A stretch of DNA of 64,000 nucleotides. It comes from Aphrophora alni (lineage: Eukaryota; Arthropoda; Insecta; Hemiptera; Aphrophoridae). The position numbers and the translations under genes were made by a program. This document shows positions 56,960 through 64,000 of the stretch, piece by piece (the stretch's first letter is position 1; each line of letters begins with the position of its first letter). Under the pieces are notes generated by a model. The model was not told where the DNA came from. It searched no databases and saw only the letters and a program-made list of their open reading frames with translations. The DNA lies in NCBI GenBank assembly GCA_963513935.1, contig OY740772.1:8946607-9010606 (forward strand), in the 5' to 3' direction.

Positions 56960-56963
<4 letters not shown>

Positions 56964-57910
56964 AAATTTACATATAGGTTGTTTTCTGGTTTTCTGTGGT
57001 TAGTTGTGTTTTAAAAATTTAGGATTGTTTCATATTTGTTTTGTTAATTGTATTATAATTTTTAAATTTACAATGTTTGTTTACGATTTGATAGAATAAA
57101 TAAATATCTGTAATCTTTTATTATTTATAAATGGAAATTACTCCAAAAAATTAATTTTACATACAAAATTTAATTTTCAACAAACAAAAAACAACATCTA
57201 CATAAAAACCTTATAATATTATTATACTACGATAAAATACAATTACAGCTGTTCAACGAAGTATGTTATAACAGCTGTTCAACAATGAAATAGAAATATT
57301 TGTGTTCTAATGAAAGTGACATTGGATATTATGCAGGAATCTACCAAGATATGTGGTAAAGGTGAAATGAGGCAGGAGGTATAACAGCAGGATCTGTTTG
57401 GCACGAGGCAAGCTTAGTGACGTCATGACGAAGTGGTTTCTCCAACCGGGCATCATTTTATCCTAACATCGGAATGCAGCAGTCAACATGAGTTGTGATC
57501 TATTCACGGAGAAAACAAGCGACCAATTGTTATTTTAGGCGTACAACGGTCGATGGTGTGTGTGTGGGATTTTAAATAGATTTTCAAACAATTTGATTCT
57601 TAAAAACTTCTCCTTTCTTCCTGCTATCCTTCATTTTTATGCTTGTTCTTCGTCGTATTTCGTATCTTCAAGACCATACTGTGTGACCATAAAGTCCCAG
57701 CTTCTTTCTGTTACTACTTCATCATTATACGATATATATGGTAAACTTGGTAACAGCAGAAAATGTCGATGTATATATTGGGCTCAGACAACCGTAAAAG
57801 TGATGTTCGTCGTGCCGTTCGCCCGTCGTTGTTGTTGCCATCTCTATGTTACCACAATAGTGGTAACAAAAATTAATAGCATAATATAAAATTTGGTAAG
57901 GGGGACTTTT
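56960..57910. other. Intergenic DNA, no gene supported
   Basis: The 109-codon plus frame at 57560-57889 is the longest here but has no domain. Its antisense has a 46-codon frame with VVTERSWDFMVTQYGLEDTK, which is more protein-like but short and without clear splice context. Confidence 0.35.
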
Positions 57911-58170
57911 AAACAGTTTTTTTGTTATTATGTTTTGTGTTATTCTACTTATAATACCCTAAATTAAATACAAATTTGTGGATTTCATTCTGGATGTAAT
58001 ATTATCAATTTCTTCTCTCTACAACGGCAAATAACAAAGTTACTGTCAAAAATCTAACTTTGAATTCTAACCTCTAAAGAAAAATTAATATTCGTATTGA
58101 CACGAGATCTGACAGGCCGAGTGGAGGGTTCTTCACTTATGTACAGCTTTGAGGACCGTGCTTGCACAAC
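57911..58170 (+). repeat. Interspersed repeat family X, copy 3
   Basis: AAACAGTTTTTTTGTTATTA, GTGTTATTCTACTTATAA, TTAAATACAAATTTGTGGAT, AAAATTAATATTCGTATTGA, GAGATCTGACAGGCCGAGTG and GAGGGTTCTTCACTTATGTA (then CAGCTTTGAGG) align with copy 1 throughout. It has a single unit of the segment that is tandemly expanded in copy 2. The 3' part beyond 58170 is too diverged to follow. Confidence 0.8.
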
Positions 58171-58372
58171 CTACCGGACGGTTTTTACTGACTGATCAAG
58201 TTTTCATTATCTGTATAATCATGAAAGACCTTCTCAGCTTAACTGAATGAAAATGTCTTCTGACCTCTTCGTAGCACTAAACTGCTTGTATTGGCTAGGT
58301 GGAGATGACTTATTTTGGTATTGAAAGGAGTCATTGGTTCTAGGGGCTTCCCTCACAAGGAAATAGCTTATT

Positions 58373-58375
<3 letters not shown>

Positions 58376-58428
<53 letters not shown>
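58376..58428. repeat. (TA)n microsatellite, ~26 units
   Basis: Uninterrupted TA dinucleotides over about 53 bp. Confidence 0.97.
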
Positions 58429-58429
<1 letters not shown>

Positions 58430-58430
<1 letters not shown>

Positions 58431-59264
58431 CTAGGTCTTCACTACTTAAAGTTCAAAGGCGTCTATCACACAAAGGCTTTCTGATACGATAGCGTTACCA
58501 GAGATATTTAAACTTCAGTAAATAATCTTTCTGGTCATAGTTTAGTCAGTTTATCTTGTCGCAACTTGGACATTACCTCGTGACCATCGAGCCCTAGTTG
58601 CCACGCTCAACCAGTACTGGAATTTATTTGCATAACTTTAACCGTAATTTAATCGACACTGCGTTTATTTATCAACATTCTTTAGTTCTTTGATTAGGAC
58701 GTTTTTTTTTTTTTATATAATATAGACGCAGAAGTTAAGTGATTTAAAGGATTTGCTTATAAATTCAAAACATCTATTTCAAATTTATTATTATGCACAA
58801 AAGGTGTTAAAATGGTTTCTGATACAAAAATTTCTGAATTTACAGAAAGACATTTTGTAAATGCGCCATATTTGGCTCTGTTAGACTCAAAAGGGTATAT
58901 TATCGAAGATGTCAATATCTATCTACCCCCTTCACCCACCAATACAATACTTTCAATAACCTAATATAACTTTTCCTCTTTTAAAAATAACACTTTTATA
59001 AATCCATAAATATTTCAAGTCTGGAATTCTATTAAAAATAGAAATTTGCACTTAAAAGTTGACGTTAAAATCCACACTTGTATGTAATGCAAAATTTTAA
59101 TACAATGTGAAAGTAAATAAGGGAAAAATACCAAGTTATTCATTGGAAATATAAAAAATACTTTTAGGTTTAATAGTAACCAACAAAAACAAAAATGTGC
59201 TTTAAAGTTTTCAGTAAAACACACACATACAAAACAAATACCGAAGAAACAATGACTCACTTAC
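58430..59264. other. AT-rich DNA, no gene recognised
   Basis: The 81-codon minus frame at 59015-59260 is Phe/Leu/Cys-rich without a motif. Confidence 0.4.
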
Positions 59265-59480
59265 TGTTGAAGGGATCCCGAGCTACTTTAGCTGGTTCTA
59301 CACCTTTTGTCGTGTAGTCTTGGGTTAGATTCCTATCTTTCCTATTAGGTCGCCCTTGACCAACTCTTGTTCTCACTCGAACCAGACGATAGAGTATTTG
59401 AGCGATAGAAGTTTTTATTTTATGCTTTTTTATTTCTCTTCTTTTTTTTAAGGCAATGATGACCGAGGTGACCAGGGGAA
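59265..59480 (+). repeat. SINE-like repeat copy
   Basis: It has AGCTGGTTCTACACC, CTTGGGTTAGATTCCTATC, GCCCTTGACCAACTCTTGTT, CGATAGAGTATTTGAGCGAT and GGCAATGATGACCGAGG. The minus-strand 89-codon frame lies antisense to it and is not a gene. Confidence 0.8.
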
Positions 59481-59659
59481 AAAAATAAACCATACAAACA
59501 TTACTAATAACCTTAAAACCAATCAAAGTCCATCATATAATGAACTGACTATAGGATGAGAGAAGTTAGCATCACTATTAGAGAATGCGCAGTGATTTGA
59601 ATACTTGTACGAGTGAAAGTTAAGGTCTAAAATAATATAAACTTAGTAATATGTCAAAG

Positions 59660-59960
59660 ATACATGGCTAATTGTATAGGTTATGTTCTGATTGGTCAAG
59701 TTTATTGGGGGCGACTTTGTAGGTGGTTTTGTGATAGTCACAGATGATATTTATAGGTAAGGGTGCGAGAGAATGATGATTTTGAGAGAATTATAGTTGA
59801 TATTTCTAGGTTAGGTTGGCCTTTTTATAAGTTCTTTGTGGTAGGTAAGATGTACCGAAGATCAAAAAGTCATGAGATGTTTTTGCTATAATCACGGCTG
59901 ATATGTGAAGGTTACGTTGGCTATCTTGCTAGTTTATTGTGAGAGTAAAGTGATTCTACG
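59660..59960. repeat. Degenerate GATATTTATAGGTTAGGTTGG-type tandem motifs
   Basis: Related blocks recur at about 59674, 59745, 59800 and 59900: TGTATAGGTTATGTT, GATATTTATAGGTAAGG, GATATTTCTAGGTTAGGTTG and GATATGTGAAGGTTACGTTG. They stand at irregular 60-130 bp spacing. This suggests an old, decayed tandem repeat. Confidence 0.4.
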
Positions 59961-60059
59961 ATAAATATAATAGAGTTTTTTATTGTTGTTCAAAAACAAA
60001 AACATTTTGGTAATCATCGCTTTATAAAAAAATGGAGAAAAGAGCACAAATTTAAAGTT

Positions 60060-60180
60060 TTAGTCCTCGAATACTCTAATAACTCCAGAGTCGAAAAGGA
60101 ATATGAATTGGTCAAGAAAGACCTGTAAGACACAAAGGGATAGAAAAGTTCATACTCACTAAATTGAGGCACTGAAGAGC
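60060..60180 (-). repeat. Truncated SINE-like repeat copy
   Basis: On the minus strand it has CAGGTCTTTCTTGACCAATT and TTAGAGTATTCGAGGACTA. The head (B-box region) is truncated. Confidence 0.65.
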
Positions 60181-60394
60181 GAAAAACAATGGTAAAATTA
60201 TTTTAGAATTTTTATTGACCACTTTCTAATTTTTTGTCCCTTATTTTTGAACTTTTTAAACTGTTATTTTCAAAATAAAGGTTTTTTTAATGACTATACA
60301 ATAAATTTTAGCCAAAATATCCAAACAAACTTTTTCGAATTGTTTAGTTTCACTCATATTGTAATAATGATAAACATTCCGGGTAATTATTTTA

Positions 60395-60625
60395 TTTTGT
60401 TGTTTAAATCCAAAAACCTCTCAGTCATCATCGGCTGGTTAAAAAAAAGGAAGAAAAGCGCTTAAAATAAATACCTCTAGCCTTTGAATACTGAAATAGC
60501 ATCAGAGTTGGAAAAGAACAAGAGTTGGTCAAAAGAGACCTGATAAGAAAGATGAAAGAAAAGGACCTAACACAAGACTACAGAAAAAGGTGTAGATCCA
60601 GATAGGTTCTCTTGGGTACTCAATA
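60395..60625 (-). repeat. SINE-like repeat copy
   Basis: On the minus strand it has CTATCTGGATCTACACC, GTGTTAGGTCC, CTTTTGACCAACTCTTGTTC, GTATTCAAAGGCTAGAGG, CCGATGATGACTGAGAGG and TTTAAACAACAAA. This is close to full length. Confidence 0.8.
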
Positions 60626-61017
60626 ATGAGCCCTTGATGGCAAATGATTGTTATTTTCAGGTTTTGCTTTTGACGTTAATAGGATAAATTCTCCAGTTTA
60701 GATACTTACATCATTAGCTCCTGAAGGTTTCAAAAGTTTGACACTAAAAATGTATAATAGCCTGGAATAACCTTCAATGTCTGTTCTTTCCAACAAGATC
60801 TCACAGAGTGGTTATGTCGGAAGTACAACCAAGGGAATTGAATATTTATTACATCTATAAAATATCGTCTGCTCCACGTGTTTAAGTAGAGGCGGTGTAT
60901 TCCTTCAAGACGTAACAAAATAAGGTCCTTAAATTATCCTTTCAAGGTCGCTGTAAATTTAATATGAAGAAAGTTCGGTAACGGAATTTAGGTAACTATA
61001 AGTAGGTAGGCGATTTG

Positions 61018-61048
61018 TGTGTGCGCGCTCGCGCGCGTGCGTGCGTGA
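61018..61048. repeat. GT/GC alternating purine-pyrimidine tract
   Basis: TGTGTGCGCGCTCGCGCGCG, continuing TGCGTGCGTG, is an almost perfectly alternating purine-pyrimidine run, a sequence type known to favour Z-DNA. It is conspicuous in an AT-rich neighbourhood. Confidence 0.85.
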
Positions 61049-61420
61049 AAGTGTGTTTCAATTAACCGCGGTGTGATATTGAGAAGGACAAAATCATGAG
61101 ACGTCCTGCGGTGTTGTTTGGGTGATATTTTATTCGGTGATCATTTTATCTAGTGAAAGTGTGGTAAATGGAGAGATATAATCTGGGAGGCCTTGATGTT
61201 TGGGATGAGCTTGGTAGAGGGGTATTGAATTGCTCAGTATGTGGAAACACGGAGATTATATCTCGTCAATGTAACAAACTTACATACTAAACTATCTTCA
61301 AATCAAAATAGAAAACAACTAAAACTTTTTATAACTAAATATATTAGTTGTGTAGATGTCAGTCAAAAATTGATGATGGATTATGGATGCTGCCTATGTA
61401 ATAAAAATAGTGTAAAGTAT

Positions 61421-62692
61421 AATCATTTTATCTTTGCCACCATTGGTATCCCATAAACTATTGACCTGTCGAAAAATTGTAAAAGAGGTCCTTCATTACT
61501 TTTTCATTGAAATTAAAAATCCGTTTGGAAGCTTTAAAAAAATGACACCCATTAACCAATATGGCGGCCAACTTAAAAAAATATTATATAATTCACTATA
61601 TTTTATGATTTTTTTAAATTTTACACGAACTATTTTATTCATTATCATTTTTTTAACCCACTCGCTTAGAATTAATACCCGCTTTAAGTTTCAAAAAAAG
61701 ACATGTGATGCATTTTCTGTTGGTGATTTATTTATTTTTTGATGATGAATCAAGTTAAAAAATTGAATTAGTCATAGTATAGGAAGTGTTAACACCAACA
61801 CAGGACTAAAAGTAAAATAAATAATTGTGGAACAGATAAAAACTAGCTAAATCGAAATTAAATAGACGTAGACAAATCGTATGCTATGAAAATTGTATCA
61901 GTAGTTATTAGGCCTGTATTGTTGAGTTCAAAACAAATAGTTCAAACACCTTAAAGGAAAAGGATATTTCTAGCTATTTGTGTGTATATTAAAGCAAAAC
62001 ACTATTATTTAGAATTCTACTCAGGTTTTACTTGGTTAACTACTTATTTCTTATTTATTAAATTATTGTTTTCTTGATTTAAACTTTTTACTTTGAAATA
62101 TATTTATATTCTTTTAGTTTCATCATTAATTTCATCACGCAATGGAGTTTACTAACGGTGAAAAGATTGATATTAGAAGTTTATTTTACATGTGATAAGA
62201 ACAGCGTACCTGCGGCAAATACGTACAAAGACCACAATCCAAATAGAAGTGTGCCTGACGGAAGATTTTAGCTAGATTTTATCTGTTCCACAAATTGTTT
62301 ATTTTACGTTTATTCCAGTGTTGGTGTTAACACTTCTTTTACACTACCCCTAATTAAATTTTTAACTTGATTCAACAATGAGAAATACAAAAAAATCGCC
62401 TACTGAAAATGTATCAGACGTCAATTTTTTGAAAATGTACGAGCCTATAACTCCTAAAGAGTGTGTTCTCATTCAAAAATTATATTTTTGTGTAGAATGA
62501 GGGAAAATAATGGTTATTTTTATATAAAATATTAAACTTAGCTACGACATTGGTTATGACGGTAATTTTTTTAAGTATGTAAAACAGATTTTAATTATCA
62601 TGAAAAAGTAATGAAGGTTCCCTATTAAAAGTTGTTTAACAGATCAATAGTTTACAAAATGCCAATTATGGCAAAGATAAAACGATCAACCC
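61421..62692. mobile_element. Element with ~430-bp terminal inverted repeats
   Basis: The left arm (61421-61852) is an inverted copy of the right arm (62263-62692). The outer ends read TTTTATCTTTGCCACCATTG and, as complement of the right, TTTTATCTTTGCCATAATTG. Inward matches include ACTATTGACCTGT, CTTCATTACTTTTTCAT, AACACCAACAC and GGAACAGATAAAA. The spacer is about 410 bp. The left arm also contains CCAATATGGCGGCCAACTT. Open frames at 61241-61456 and 61434-61742 run across it and show no transposase motif. A copy lacking the left arm lies at 52427-53285. Confidence 0.85.
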
Positions 62693-63560
62693 TTATATTT
62701 AAATAATCTAAGCTCGCTTTTCTATGGTCATAAACGCTTCCACAATGCTTATTTCAATTTTATTAATTTTATAGAATTTTCGTTTGAGAGAGATAGATTA
62801 AGTAATTGAAAATTTCTGTAAATAAAATAAAATATATCCCCCAAATTGAAGCAATCAACTTGACAGACTTCAATGTCCTTACCGTAATTACACAATCACT
62901 TAAACTGTTCTTCCCCGATTGCATTATTCCGCTAACGTTCGGCGTACAATTTAATATATTCATTACAAGTGCAAATTATATTATATAACAGAAATTAACA
63001 TAAGTAACGGTATTTCTTTTGACTTTTGAAACAGGCTGTGTATAGGAGAGGGGGGAGGGGAAGGAAAGGTCAGAAACGTGATGGTTCGTCTTCTTAACTC
63101 ATCATTGCGGGTAATCGCGAATCCGCGCGCGCACAAAAACAAGGAATATTATGATAATTTTAGCGTGAACGATTAATCAAATGTAGGCGTGGTTTTTATT
63201 TTGTGGTGTCAGAAAAAAACAATTACTAGGAAATTGTGACATTTTCGCTTGAATGTAAGCTTTATTATACGGTTTATTAATTAAATTTTTGTCGTGGAAT
63301 TTTACAATTTAACAACATCGTGCTTTTAATTTTCTTAATATATATGTAAGGAAGAGTTGTTATGTCAACAGGGATTATGATGGCATTGCAACTCTAAGTT
63401 CATTTGAAGACTGTACAAAAATATCGCACAAACTTGTTTCACACTAATGACGAAATAAATATAAGAAAGAGTGCTCAGTGAAATATCAATTCAGTTATTA
63501 TTTGTGGAAATTGATGAACTTTTAAATCACCGGAATATGTATATTTTGAGAGTTTATAAA
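62693..63560. other. AT-rich DNA, no gene recognised
   Basis: The overlapping opposite frames at 62769-62963 and 62806-62988 have no motif. A short CCGCGCGCGC tract lies near 63122. Confidence 0.4.
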
Positions 63561-63569
63561 AGGTTTGGG

Positions 63570-64000
63570 GAATGATGTTAGTCTGTCTATCTGTCATTTG
63601 TTCAATGCTTTACAGCTGCTGCAAACCGATTTCAATGACATTTTATATTTATGGATATTTTGACCATATCTCGGTTATGGATATTTTTACCATATCTCGC
63701 GACTTTTTTTAAATTTTGTACATAACTACATTTTGGGGTAAAAATGAGGCAAAAATACCAAAATACGTTTTTCTCAAAATTGGCTCTAACGATTTTGAGA
63801 CAGTTTTTCTAACTTGAATTTCAGTAAAAAAAACAAAATATCGGGCATTGGGCTAAAAATTGGTGAAATATGAAAATTAATGACCCCAAACTAATTTCAA
63901 AAATTATATAGTGTAGATAATTACAGCTAAGAAATAATTTTCAAACAAACAAATCTTCAAAGCCGTCATTTGGTCTTATATATGTTTGCTTTTGAGATGA
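63570..64000. repeat. Old interspersed repeat fragment at window end
   Basis: It contains TCTGTCTATCTGTCATTTGT, an internal duplication (ATGGATATTTTGACCATATC and ATGGATATTTTTACCATATC, 63651 and 63678), GGGGTAAAAATGAGGC and AACGATTTTGAG. The style matches low-level repeat DNA at 17200-17460 and 46740-46860. No coding content. Confidence 0.45.

Noticed and set aside
57560..57889. 109-codon plus-strand frame and a 46-codon antisense frame
   Set aside because: The plus frame has no domain or start context. The antisense frame (VVTERSWDFMVTQYGLEDTK) looks protein-like but is short and lacks convincing splice borders.
59257..59526. 89-codon minus-strand frame with RTRVGQGRPNRKDRNLTQDY
   Set aside because: It lies entirely antisense to a SINE copy. 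Similar frames appear wherever that repeat is undamaged.

Overview
This looks like an AT-rich, repeat-dominated stretch of an insect nuclear genome. The evidence is an interstitial array of the arthropod telomere motif (CCTAA/TTAGG)n, intact eukaryotic tRNA-Pro genes with internal A and B boxes, and remnants of R1-clade and Jockey-clade non-LTR retrotransposons and mariner-type transposons. A hemipteran is my guess from the style of the repeats, but the sequence does not prove it. No complete protein-coding gene is visible. Most open frames over 60 codons are chance frames in AT-rich DNA or lie inside repeats. The only host-exon-like segment is a weak candidate at 20288-20417 (-).

Layout. 0-6.5 kb: a decayed R1-like reverse transcriptase, a 5'-truncated Jockey-like 3' end with an A-rich tail, a dead mariner-like HTH transposase, a SINE, a long (CT)n and a second R1-like remnant. 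7-19.5 kb: three intact tRNA-Pro(TGG) genes, foldback MITEs, and a run of SINE copies in which one copy is split by about 450 bp of (CCTAA)n. 19-22 kb: two striking palindromes, one with perfect 63-bp arms. 24-25.7 kb: a dead mariner fused at a sharp junction to an inverted Jockey fragment. 26-31 kb: two more intact tRNA-Pro genes, with three degenerate copies between them, two of those in a tandem 337-bp spacing. 33-42 kb: SINEs, large foldback elements and the sixth tRNA-Pro. 43-58 kb: three copies of one interspersed repeat, one of which has expanded an internal segment into an approximately 17-copy 64-bp minisatellite; also more foldbacks and an inverted second copy of the 3.6-kb mariner-like element. 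59-64 kb: SINEs and a 1.27-kb element with about 430-bp terminal inverted repeats.

The six intact tRNA-Pro genes are the only features I am confident are functional. They sit in conserved flanks (an upstream AT-rich block and a T-rich trailer) and in both orientations, so the tRNA has been copied with its surroundings. The rest reads as layered transposable elements. Two themes run through the window: palindromic or foldback DNA at nearly every scale, and a GCCGCCATTTTG-like box recurring in or near otherwise different foldback elements.
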